Source: Hydnum rufescens UP504
Lineage: Eukaryota > Basidiomycota > Agaricomycetes > Cantharellales > Hydnaceae
Reading direction: 5' to 3'
Length of the DNA stretch: 64,000 nt
Assembly (NCBI GenBank): GCA_014904985.1
Contig: MU128915.1
Coordinates: 379,415 to 443,414 of the forward strand
Shown here: piece by piece, positions 48,138 through 59,612 of the stretch
How positions within the stretch are numbered: position 1 is the first letter of the stretch
Layout of the letters: the number at the start of each line of letters is the position of its first letter
Notes under the pieces: model-generated
Database searches by the model: none
Told to the model about the DNA's origin: nothing
Seen by the model: only the letters and a program-made list of their open reading frames with translations
Made by a program: the position numbers and the translations under genes

Positions 48138-50317
48138 TCAAAAGTTTTCGGTACCAATTTGCACGGGCAAGGGATGTAACGAAGTGGCTGGCGGAGCGTG
48201 CGGGCTACTGGGCGATGAAGGACGAGAAGGATCGGCATGGGTGTGATGGCCCATGCCTGAACTCTTTCGTTTGCTGAATATTGCTATCCGATCGAGCTCT
48301 TCCTCCCAAGCTTTTACTTGGTCTGGTTCGAAGCCCAATTTAGGGCTCTTCACGCCAGACGATCTCCAACCGGGGAGATCGACTGGAACGACCAGTGTTT
48401 GGGCTGTGTCGTCTGAGAGCCTCCGTCGCGAGCAGCCACGGGAGAACGCGTGTACTTTGTCTGGATGTGTGCATAATTTAATAGAATCCGTGTCGTCTAT
48501 AGTTGCTGCTATCGTCCCAGCTGTGCTTACAGAAGTGTGAGAGCCTGTCGATGTGCGGGGACGCCGCCCTGAGGGATTTCTAATCGTGCTGCCAAGTTTC
48601 GTCGTGGAGGATGCAATGGAGGATGAAGGGGACGTGGATTTACCACGACGATCAAAGAACGCAAGGGCAGTGCTAACTCCAGGAATGCTTGCACTGCAAT
48701 CGGTGCTAGGATACGGTCGTTTGTTGCTGGCGCTGATTGTGGATGATGACGGGGCCGCACGAGGCCCGGTAGGATGGATACCGGTGATCGAAGTGGTTGC
48801 TGCTTCGGGACTATGACCCCGCCGTCGACATCGTCCATCTGCCTTGGAACTCGAACTCTCGTCATGTCTCCGTGGCCCTTCACGTCCCTTCTCTTCGTCC
48901 ACCTGAGCCTGTCTTAGGATTGAATCTCGTTCATCCTGGGAGACAGCCGCGACCATCACCTCGTGCTCAGAGAGCTTGTAGACCTCTGTAGAATTAGTTG
49001 GGGCGGTGAGTGTGACCTACGGAAGGCCAATCGATCAGGAATTGCCATCAATAGCATGAGAAGAATCGCCAAGCGCAGTGTTCTGACCTTGCAGCTGAGC
49101 ACGAATTTCACCCGTGCCATGGCTGTCTGCATGCTCTGGCCCACGGCCCAATGGGACTTGGACTTTGGTGCCGGAATATGCATGGTGACCTGTTGACTGT
49201 AGGTATCACCGACTGCTCCGAATTGGTCGTGTGCGCGCCATGGGGATTCGGATGTCGGAATCGGGGAACGAGGAAATGAGGAGAGCTCCTGTAGGAGTAG
49301 GTGCCGTGAGGATTTGGACGCTACGGGAATCGTAGATGGAGAGAGTGGCTGCAGTGAATCGGCGTCGTCTGTTACCAGGGTATTAGTAGTCTCGTCGTCC
49401 TCGAATTCCATGTCAGAGAGAGTGATTTGGGTGTCGTCGTCTCGTATTTGGCAACGACTTGTTGCATTGACAGGAGAATCATAAGGAGAGAGCTGTCGGT
49501 GGCAAGGTGGAGGACTGGGGGTTGGGGGGTGCAAACGATTGGGAGAGGTCGAAACTGGTGAGGAAGGGGACGCATTATTGTCGTCGTATAATTCAATCAC
49601 ACGTTTTAACGATATGGCAAGCTTGGATGGAGTGACACCTGGTCGACATGTGATGGTGCATGTTACAGGGAAATGCTCTAGGGGACCGATGGACTGTACC
49701 GGACATTGGACGGAAAAGGAGTGAACGAGGGGATGCTGCACGATGATAGGTGATGGTGATGGTGATGCGATGGGAGAAGACTCGTGGCGGATTAAGGCCA
49801 CGTCGTGGTGTTTCGTATGCAGTTTCCCTATGCCTGGTGCGGCGGCGTGGTGAATGGCTGGAAAAGGAGGAAGGAAAGGAATCAGCGAGAACCTTGGGCA
49901 CTTGACACAAAACGTTGTGATATACGTACTGGCTTCGATACGCCAATAGACGCGATATGTTTGGAAGTGACAAGAGCTCTGCCCACCGGCGGCGCTGGGA
50001 GGCAAAATGATTGAAAACGGCCAGTCGGTCTGCGGTAATTCCTCGTACGGGTGGGAAGTAGAGGACCATAAAGTTTGGGAGTGGTCGAAGAGGACGTTGG
50101 TACGAAGAATGCCGAGACGGCCGAGACGTGCTTCATAGCAGCGTAGGGATATGGTTACGGCGCTTGCAAGTAGGCTTCGTTGGGAGCCATCAAAATCGGG
50201 TCGCACACGTACATAGCCGCCGAGGACAACGGGGGTGAGACCTAGGTGGCCAGTATGGGGCCAAAACTTGACGGCGGTATTCCCTGCCTTGGGTTGGACG
50301 AGAGAAAGAGACACCAT
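48138..50317 (-). CDS. arrestin-like domain adaptor protein
   Basis: The start at 50317 (MVSLSLVQPKAGNTAVKFWP) begins an arrestin-N type beta-sandwich: GGYVRVRPDFDGS, VTISLRCYEARLGRLG, LWSSTSHPYEELPQTDWPF and FQTYRVYWRIEA. After an intron (GTACGT...TTTTCCAG, near 49860-49930) the arrestin-C region follows, with HSFSVQCPVQSIGPLEHFPV, CRPGVTPSKLAISLKRVIEL and HWAVGQSMQTAMARVKFVLS. A short intron near 48960-49060 leads to a long disordered C-terminus rich in Ser/Thr, ending KLGFEPDQVKAWEEELDRIA and QIGTENF at 48138. Fungal alpha-arrestins recruit ubiquitin ligases to membrane cargo. No PPxY motif was noticed, so that link is only by fold. The low-complexity insertions (49150-49580) are typical of basidiomycete members. 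Confidence 0.78.
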
Positions 50318-53300
50318 GGGAGGAGAAGGAAAGAGGAAAGGGAGAGTGCCGATAGCTTGGCAAGGTGTGGCGAGCAGTAAAATAATGCGAATGAACAGGG
50401 TTTTTAGAGTCACCTGTTGTTCCGGGTCTTTGGCTCCAAAACAAGGTAATAATTCAAAACTAACTGAAACCTCGGCAATCCCGCCATGTAATTCGTCGCA
50501 GCGTCCTCCTCCGCAAGGCGTCGCGGGGTCGCATCTAGGGGCGACGGTGTCACAACCGTGTCGCAACCGTGTCAACCGTGTCGCATTGACGGGACCCCAA
50601 AGGCCGAATTTGATTCCTACGCATGGTTTTCATTTGGCATTTGGCCGCAAATAATGTCATTAGAAGATTCAGCTCGAGTTTCCCGAGTTTCCAGAGTTTC
50701 TTCTCGAGGTTATCGTTGCTGTCTGTGCTAATAAAGCATTAATTTCTCCCAGGATGAGGAAGGACTGACTCCAAGCAACGCACATTGGCGCATCGCCGGC
50801 CGCCGTCAACAACTGGGGCTTTCATGAATTGGTTGCGACGGGCGAAATGATGAATATTCATCCTGCTGCGGCGAGACTATCTTGAACATGCTGACAAAGC
50901 AGCCAACCCCGCCCCCGGCATTTGCCTTGGCCCAGTCCACCAAACTGACCAAAGTGACCAAACAAAAAAAAGAATACTCTTCTACATTCACGCTTACCGT
51001 TTTGGTCTCGCTAAAGCCTTCCATTCACTCTCCCTCCCGTGATTCTCCCCATCATTCCCGCATAGATCTTGTCACCCCTCTTTCGTCTTCCTAGGGCTCC
51101 GTGCGCTCACCTTCGAATACGTCCTCCATTTTCATTCTGTTCTTCTCCCTCACCTCACACCTCACGATCACATCTTTTCCTTTATGACACTCAATGAATG
51201 TTGTTTGTATGCCACATTCCAATCCCTGAACTTCGGTTGTACTCGGTCCGATCCCCCGATCTCCCCCAAGCTGGCTAAAATCCCTCTGACTGCTTGTCTG
51301 ACTGCTCGCATCCTTGCCTGTGCTCTCTGTGCTCTGTAGAGCCTCTAGCCTCGGCCCTTCTGGAATACCCGGCCCCGTCGCCATAAGAATCTAATTCGTT
51401 TCTCGATCCGATCGACTCCGAACATTCTGGGAATGTGTCAAAAATGATTATGATCCAACCAAATCGGGATTAAATCGACGGCGCTTTGCCGACACGCCCC
51501 ACCGAAAAATTGACCTCCTAAGCCTACCTGTCTCTGACCCTCCGACCCCCACGTGGGTAGTGGCCCCGTGGTCTGGATCTGGCCCCTCCCAGATTCTTCA
51601 GTGCTTCTGCTCCATCGCTCTGATTCTCCGGGTCCTTCCGAAACCCCAATAGGGCTTCCAGTGGCAAAAGCCTTGACCAACGCTCACGGGTAACCAATTC
51701 GATCAACGTTTTGCCTCAAAGTTTTGGCCAGGTCTTCTGCCTCGGAAAAAGATCCTATGTGACCCGTGTGCTTCACCACGTCAGCGCATCCCTCTCGATG
51801 TGTATTGATCTTGTATAAACCTGGTCCACATGTACGCGATAGCAGCGATACGAGGACTGGGTTCTAGAGCTGAATGTTTGGAACCACGTCTATTATCTTC
51901 CCAGCTTGGAGCTTCGCGCTGATTTATTTTACCAAGTCGTTGGGCTAAAATCCGTCCTTGTCCCAAGGCTTACACATTCTTGCCACGCAAGATCCCATGC
52001 AGTTCGTCTGTATGCCCAGCACCCTCGCAGTCCAACAGTTGTTATTACTATCGAAGAAATTGGAGCCGATATATACCTACAGTAGTCGAAAAGGCGGCAA
52101 CGTTCAAAATTACAGTAATCCTCTTCTTCTTCGATCCCTGGACATGCACCTGCCTCACTCGGCAGGGCTGCGCTAGGGTAATCGATATTCGTCGTCAATC
52201 GGGGCACTCTGCTCCAGGTTCTTGACTTCTCGGTGTCCAATTCTTACACGTGGCTGTTACCCGATGGCAGGGTGGACATATCGAGTCAACGAGCGCCATC
52301 GGTAATTTATAGGACTATACGTGTCGAATTCGCAGGCTACGTTACGAGAGTCGGGGCTTCTCTGGGATCAACGAGTACGTCCTGAAGATCTCTCGTTCGA
52401 TCGCACTTCGATTCTGAAATAAAAAAAATTCATTACTGACGTTGACAATCAGCGATACAAATGTCCAAACCAAAAAAAAAACATTGTTTGGGAGGGCCAG
52501 CAGAATTTATTTTGTGTTGTTTTTGGCTACTGTACTATTTTTCGCTATCGTCACACCCACACTACTGTATTGTTCGAGGAGTTCCCACAAAACCAGCCGT
52601 GTATCCTAAAAAGTCCGATTTGTATTTGTAGACTCAGATAACATGTTTCTGACAGGTAGCTAGGTGGACTGCGCTAAAGATCATCTTCCATGCGAAATCA
52701 CGGACTAATAGTCTGACAGTGGCTCGGGAGCAAACAGATAAGAATAGCCCTTCAGCAGAAAACGCCTAGAAGCGACAGAAAAAACCCCGGCCAGTACTGG
52801 CTGTCTAAAACTCGGTTTCTTCTGTCAGTCGGGTGGCTAAAGAAGCCGCCTGCAATGCAATAATGGAGGTGGCGGGAATGATGTAAATGCAAATTTGGTG
52901 TGTCTGCGCCAACAAGGTATCTGTAAAGCTATGAAATTACTGTAACGACAATGAAGTGGTTCGGAAGGCGGAATTTTGCGTGTTGAGTCCTGGTTAGGCC
53001 ATCAGAACGTAGGGTTCTCGGTCTGAACTTACTTGATAACGATGAATGTGATGTCATACACTTGTCTCCGCACCGAGGCGTGAATCCTATTCGCTGCGGA
53101 GTCTTCCCTCTTGACGTACTACTTATCCGCATGACGCATGCGAACCACGCCATCGAGCACTGTTCCGGCCATTTCGGAGCCGCAAAGGAGTGGATTTCCC
53201 TGATGCTGCACCTAGAGGTTCTGTGATAATGAAGAGGAGGCGTACAAGTGCTACTAAGAAAGGGCGCGGGTGTCGGTCGGACGTTTGGCAGCTGGGAAAA

Positions 53301-54684
53301 ATATAAACGAATTACCAGTCTTTGACGGGGACACATTCCTGTCAGCCTGACGTAGACATGCGTCCCCTCTTATCGCTGAACCCGCTGTCAGTGCAGATCA
53401 CCGAAAGAAAAAAAAATTGCAAAGAGTGGGAGCGCGGGCAGTATACCTGGGGACACGGGCATTAAAAAATGGTGTGGCAGCTTGTCCAAGTGAGATTATA
53501 GTCTCCAAAGGGCTGCCTGGGGAAGAGTTCTGACTGGGGACCCTGTTGCGGCGCGCCGGGGAATGATTGTTCATTGAGCGTCTGTTCCCTGAGAGTATTT
53601 CCCTGAGCTGAGCCGCTGCGAGATCCCGCTGAATTATATATAGAAATGATATCAGTGCTTTCTGATATGGCGGTCATCTATCTTCTTCGCTGTCAGAATG
53701 GTACGTCTAATGATAGATGTGCGGTCAGCCAGCGGCAAGCTCGTTCTTCGTGGAAACCACACGGCTTACTGTATGGGTGCCGGTACGGGAATTGGCGGTG
53801 CCGAAAATTATAAATAACCCCCACAAAATTTCTGATGTCTCCGCGACGCTAGATCTCTCACGACGAACATTATATAGCCAATAAATTAAAAGGCAGGGTA
53901 ACGACGTTGACCTGCCCCGGCAATACCCGTCTGCTTTGCCCGAGGACAGGCGACTCTCGGCATCTGTCCACCCGAAGATTGGGATTGGACCACGGGTGTT
54001 GGATTGAATTTTGTAACCACCACATCGGAGGTCATTTGGTGTGTTCCAAGGATGTGAAGTTGAAGGTCTATGCAGGTGTTCTCCTTGCACCATATATTCA
54101 GTCGCAAGTGCATGAATTGAGCAATTGTCGTGGGGCAAGAGCGCGTCACACCAGCCTGAGTCACGGGTCACGTAGGTCATGGTGTAGTATGTTACTACCT
54201 CTAGAGATCAGAAGGGATTAATGGTATCTACGGTTGGAATGGAGAAGGGCTGCTTAAGATGAACACGGGTAATTAGTCCGTCTCACTCTGATTTTAAATC
54301 TGCAGCGACGGCCCGCGAGCAGCGACTTTGGCTTGAATAGGGACTCATGGCAACAGTTTAGATGTTCATGGGTGTCCCCCCCCCAAATAGTAACAAATTG
54401 GTTACATCAACTTTTCTGCATAAATCGCAACTCCCATTACAACCTCTTTTGGCATAGTTAGCCCACATGAAGACCCGAATGAAAACACTCGTAATAAATT
54501 GATGTAAAAGATAACGCTCTCGTGTAATGTTAGCGCCGGTCCAGAGACGCCAAGGGTGGCACGCCAGACGAAAAGACGACTTATTTGGCAACACTGACTG
54601 GCAAAGGTCTTCAGTATGGGATATGAAATTGCACATTTAGAATCATCCACGAACTATTTGCGGAGCTGTCTCTTCCCCCCTTAT
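50318..54684. other. 4.4-kb region without recognisable genes
   Basis: This stretch contains the arrestin-like promoter and then open frames of 60-150 codons on both strands (e.g. 51091-51384 minus, 53725-54180 minus) that match nothing I know and lack clear exon borders. It has A-rich patches (52418-52488) and a small tandem repeat at 50551. Non-coding RNA or diverged species-specific genes could be present but cannot be supported from sequence alone. Confidence 0.45.
50551..50585. repeat. short tandem repeat AACCGTGTC x3
   Basis: Three copies of AACCGTGTC are separated by 0-2 bases, about 235 bp upstream of the arrestin-like start. A fourth, related element (GACGGTGTC) precedes them. The close spacing upstream of a gene could reflect clustered factor sites. 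Confidence 0.7.
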
Positions 54685-56191
54685 TCACAAAAGTGCCTTG
54701 TGAACACGCATGCCGACCTCCAAGAGTTGCAGCTCCTCGTCCCCTCCGTCATTGAGGGCTTTGTCTGCTTCCGCGAATATGAGCGCACATTGAGCTTTTT
54801 GCCGAGATGTTAGAATTGGATGGTGTATCATGACATCGTGGATCTGTAAAAGTGCAGAGTTGTGTTAGTGATCGAGAGGCAGTTGAATAGGATGAGGGGG
54901 GGTATTGGGTCAGAGTGCAATTAGAGCGGAGAAGGCATCGATGGAGCTGGATAAGCTACTCATACCTGTATGATAAGCTGAGCAGTACTGTATCCTGCGC
55001 GCATGATTTCTTTTACAACATCTCTAACACCGTTAAATCCCGTTACTCTAGGCGGCTTTATAAATGCTGATTCGTCGCCATCGACATCCATGGCATCATC
55101 GCTCCCGGGTGGTGGATCAACCCCTAACGCAGCCAAGAACCGCAGGACTACAGGATCCGGTACAGTGCCAGCTATCTCCTGTATATCTGCCGGGGTGATG
55201 GGTCTCGCTCCAGTAGAAGAGACGGAAAGGGAGAGACGGGCTGCAGACTGGAGGTACGTGATCGAACGCCGGAGATCCCCATCGGAGGTGGTGATGAGTG
55301 CTTTGAATGCTTGAGGCGAGACGGCGATACTCTCGGATGCGGCAATGTGCTCGAGACGGGAAAGAGTGGCGGATGAGGACAGCGGTGTGAAACGGAACTT
55401 GGAACAGCGAGACGCGAGGGGTTCAATTATTCTGGAAAGCGCAGGTCAGGCCCAGAGAGCAAAGGGGAGGATGATTTCCAAGATAAGGCAACAATAAACC
55501 TTGTGATATAGTTACAAACGAGACAGAAGCGCGTGATTCTGGAGTGAGTTTCCATAATGCGGCGAAGGGCGCCTTGCGCATCTTGGGTCATCGAATCTGC
55601 TTCGTCGAGAATAACAATTTTATAAGGAGGACATGGGTATGCACTGTCTTCGGGTGTGCGCCGAGGAGTCTGGCGAGCAAACGTTTTGATCTTTTCGCGT
55701 ACAATAGAGATACCTCTCTCATCAGAAGCATTCAACTCTAATATTCGGGAGCGAAAATTTTGAGGCCTAGAAATGTGGGCTAAGTTATCTTTTGATTATG
55801 CCCTGTTCGGTCCATGGCATACCCAAATAGCTCGCGAGCGAGAGCAAGAATCGTGGAGGTCTTTCCTGTACCCGGTGGACCATAGAAAAGCATGTGCGGA
55901 AGCTAGGATGCCATCGTCAGAAATAGCGAGCCCTTCATATATGCATATTATCTATGTACGTTTGTAGAAGTGAGGGCTTTCTTGAGTACCGCGACCGTGT
56001 GTTCCTGAGCTGATACTTCGTCGATAGATTGAGGTCGACTAGAATATGTAAAATAAGCAGGGCCAAGTACAAAATGTTCCCGTAGCTCACTATTTCTCAA
56101 CCCATGGTTGCAATCGCGTGTCTGTGGACGGCTGGGTCTTCCCTGTCTGTTTCAAAAACATGTTGTTACTTGTTGGCTCCGAGAATTGCAT
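54685..56191 (-). CDS. RFC4: replication factor C subunit 4 (yeast Rfc2 orthologue)
   Basis: Clamp-loader AAA+ subunit that opens and loads PCNA at primer ends. The start at 56191 ([18 protein letters not shown]) was preferred, with MFLKQ at 56161 as an alternative. TRLQPWVEK follows, then across introns the Walker A exon [20 protein letters not shown] (near 55850), [19 protein letters not shown], the Walker [12 protein letters not shown], the arginine-finger region SRCSKFRF and the sensor-2 region [15 protein letters not shown]. The C-terminal collar ends with [18 protein letters not shown] at 54685. Length and motif order match human RFC4/yeast Rfc2. It diverges from the CAF-1 gene. Confidence 0.94.
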
Positions 56192-56397
56192 CGCGTCCTC
56201 GGCACGGGCCGTTTGCTTCCGGAAATATCTACTTCGCACTATCGCGTTGTAATGACCCAAACCCACCTGACGAGTACCATAAAGGCTCCAATGGAAGGTA
56301 CTAGGAGTTGATGTGGGTATTGGAACACGTCCTAACTTGCTCATAACCTTATTGGATAGCTGGACGACCGTCACCTTCAGCCCCCTCGGCCCAGCCG
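56192..56397. promoter_or_regulatory. 206-bp bidirectional promoter of RFC4 and CAF-1 large subunit
   Basis: The whole space between the two start codons. Two CGCGT cores lie at 56192-56196 and 56243-56247. They resemble the core of MCB/E2F-type elements that drive S-phase genes, although the flanking bases do not match the full consensus. No TATA box is evident. Confidence 0.5.
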
Positions 56398-59300
56398 ATG
56401 ATCGAGCTAAAAGCTGGAAAAGTTATATTTCGTCAAAAGTCCATTGACTGGGCGGGAGGACTCTCTGGAATGAAAGGTATTCTCTCCGCGTCGCTGGCGC
56501 TATGTGTCTCCGCTGAAGTCGCAAAGCTCTTGTTGCATTCAACGAGTATCTTGAATCGCATAGTACTCCACCAACATCCATTCCTCACGAATATATGCCT
56601 CTAATAGCCAAATTTGTGCACGAAAGGTAGGATCGACTGATATTTCCATATCTTGTTAATCTCAGATTGCCGCATTCAGCGATAAATCACTCAATGCCCT
56701 CGTCAAACATCTAAAAAAATCTCTAATACTCCCTGCGGCCACCACTGACGCGGACAATAAGATCACGAATTCCGTCCTAGAAAATGCAATTCAATGCATT
56801 GCTGAGCGTCAGAACTATGGGATACGGACAGCACCATCTGCCTTACTGTCAGTGTGGAGATGGGAGGTCAAGGATCTTTCACTCGTTTCTGAGTCCACAA
56901 ATCAGTCTGGTTCGACTATTATAAATGTGGAGATGGCAATAAAGCGCCAGGCTCAACGCGCACAGGTGCATCCTGCTGAATTTGTCCACCCCCTTTCGGT
57001 ATCTAACCAAAGACCAATGCGGTGACCACAGGCGAAAATTGACATCAATAACGTCTTCGATGCTCTCCCACAGGAAGAGCGCGATTCCTTGTCTAAAGGT
57101 GGTGCTGGGAGGAAAGACAAGGATCCGACCGGTGCGAGTAGGGAGACACGAGTGCGTGATTGCTTTTTTCATGAAGTCGTTTCTACTTATAATTCCGAAT
57201 GGACAATTTGGTCCAAATAAGAAATCTGAAGCCTCAGCTTACTCTGTGAATGACGAAAATAAAGGTTCAAAGCCAAAATTAGCCTCCGATGTGGCGGAGC
57301 CAATCGTGAACGGCGTCAAATCTGCCAAGAAGGCTATTCCGAAGGACAAGGACAAAGGTACACTGGTGCGTTTGGAGGCAGAATGAGAACTCTCATCATT
57401 GTGCTGACATCACTGCCCTCATCACGCTGTCATCTCGGTGATCGCGCGGAAAGAAATCGGCGGCCGTTTTGACTTCTTTCTTCAGTAAAGCACAGACCTC
57501 CAAACGCGTGGTCCCTCGATCTCGTTCGTACCATTTTTGTTTACGCCGGTCGCTTGTTGGGTTTTCTGAGGATAAAATTCTAACTGATCCCGTGTTATAG
57601 AGGATTCATCCAGTAAATCAGACTACGAGCGGCATTTTTTGCCATTCACGGTTAAGAAACACACAGTCCTAGCGCCTATCAATCGTTTTCATCAGCAGCA
57701 CCAGATCCCGCATGTGTCCGGGCAACCTGAGATAATTTCTATCGATGATGACGAACCCCAGCAGATGGATGATATTCATGTGGAAAAACTCGAAGTGAGC
57801 CAAACGGCGAAATCAGATAGAGACGTAGAAATGGCTGCACTTTCGGGGTCTTCATTGACCCAATGGTCGGCAAATCATGAGGGTATCTTCGTTTGCCAGT
57901 CTTGCGCCCATACTTATCATTTCGGGCTAATGCATGCACAATCTTAGATTATCTTGCTGAATTTCTATCCAAGGTTCCTATACCGCGACGAATAGGACCG
58001 TCCCATTCTCTGCCTAGCGCCAGGGCCACTCGGTTCAGATCACATGCACCCATTTCAGTTCGTCAAGTAATGGGGTGCTTGATCGAAGCAGAAGTCAACG
58101 GAGATGAGAAAACAACGAGAGATCTCCACACGCTGTTAGGTGATCATCAGAAGATCCCTCGGAAGCTACTGCAATTCTGTGAGAATTCGCGACCACCATA
58201 CTACGGTAAGCACTTCACTTATTTCCGCTATTGCGTGTCTACGCATTGTCCTGCCCGGCCACGAAGATCTTTATATAAGTCAATTCACATATTGGTCACA
58301 TACAGGTACTTGGACGAAGAGTTCTACATTTGTCGGGCCTCGTACACCCTTTGCCCGAGATCTTGTTGCATTTGACTATTCATATGACAGTGGGGACGAT
58401 TGGGAGGAAGAAGAAGTCGAGGGGGCCGAAGAGCTCGTGTCCGAACTAGACTCGGATGGTTCTGGTGGAGATGATTTTGAAGCCGACGATTGGCTTGTGG
58501 GCGATGACGAGGACATTGAGGTTGCTGGAGATCCTGCTGAGGGGGACCCTACAGACCCGAGGTTCATTTCTCCTCTTGCTCTGGGGCCATCAAATATGAC
58601 CGGTGACGTTAGGATACTGAAGAAGCGGAAAGCGGAGAATGCCCCTGGGGCTGCCGTAGCTACGAAGAAACGAAGACCACTCGCTGGACCCCTTGTGCCA
58701 TTCTTTCGAGGCCCATGTTTCGAAGATGTTGTTGGTCAGTGTCAATACGAACCATTCAATGCTTTCCGGATCCAGCTTCTCAATGGTGAGCCTACATCGT
58801 CATCTATCTGATAGAGTATTCTGGAGCTCGGTTTCTTCATAGATACCCCCTTTGGAATCGATCCCTTTAGCTTTGTATCAACGTGCTTAGAAGATTATCG
58901 TGCCAGTTACAATGTGCACCCGTCACAGAACCCTATCCACCCCATGGAGACCAAACCAATGTCGACCTCGCGACCGTTCACGGATTTCGCAGTCCCGGCA
59001 GTCCCACCTCATATCCTCCTTACCCATCCTCAGGCCGAACTATCAGAGAGCAATACACCCTTGACTTCGTCTACTTCGTCGGCCACGTTGGTCCCCACGG
59101 CTACTAACACACCTGGAGTCCGTTCAGCTCCTAAGAAGGCACCAATATTCACGCTTCCCACAGCACTGTTTCCGTCCTTCCTCAGTTCCATTGACGGTAG
59201 CACGTTGTCCAAGCCTGTGCTCATCGACGAGCTTTTCAAAAAGTTCAAGACCATGCCTGATGTCGTTGGTCTGAGAAAGGGAGCGGTGGAAAGCAAATTA

Positions 59301-59454
59301 GCAGAGGTAGCGTTCAAGGAGAAGAGAGTGTGGAAAGTGAAGGCGGAAGTTTGGGTATGTTCATACTTGTTTCTCGCGTTGTTGGGTGAGGATGCGATCC
59401 TGATGTTATTCTTTCCTGTGCTCATAGGCGGAGACAGGAGTCCCACCCCCATGA
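56398..59454 (+). CDS. RLF2: chromatin assembly factor 1 large subunit (CAF-1 p150)
   Basis: Histone H3-H4 chaperone subunit that deposits nucleosomes behind the replication fork. The start MIELKAGKVIFRQKSID joins via a 50-nt intron (56476-56525) to ALVAFNEYLESHSTPP. The next acceptor, ATTCAG near 56680, gives HESDKSLNALVKHLKKSL. A charged Lys/Ser-rich region follows, then PFTVKKHTVLAPINRF and an acidic stretch. The diagnostic CAF1A block is KLLQFCENSRPPYYGTWTKS, FVGPRTPFARDLVAFDYSYD and DDWEEEEVEG. The C-terminal winged-helix-like region reads LIDELFKKFKTMPDVVGLRK and VWKVKAEVWAETGVPPP, ending at 59452-59454. A PCNA-binding PIP box was not recognised by eye. Confidence 0.92.
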
Positions 59455-59612
59455 CGCGGCAGGATCATCTTGCTCCTCTCTTGGATGAATTTTCTTGGTA
59501 TATTATGAGTGTATATAGTCATTTATGAACCATTGCGCGCTTGTGATAGAGGTCAAGAACATCGGCTTTGTCCATGGGGAAACCAAATAGAATATCTACA
59601 TACACAATGATG

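Noticed and set aside
53462..53677. 71-codon minus-strand frame ending ...TWTSCHTIF, considered as a mating pheromone precursor
   Set aside because: A CaaX box needs Cys four residues from the end. Here Cys is fifth from the end, no pheromone receptor gene lies nearby, and no maturation site is evident.
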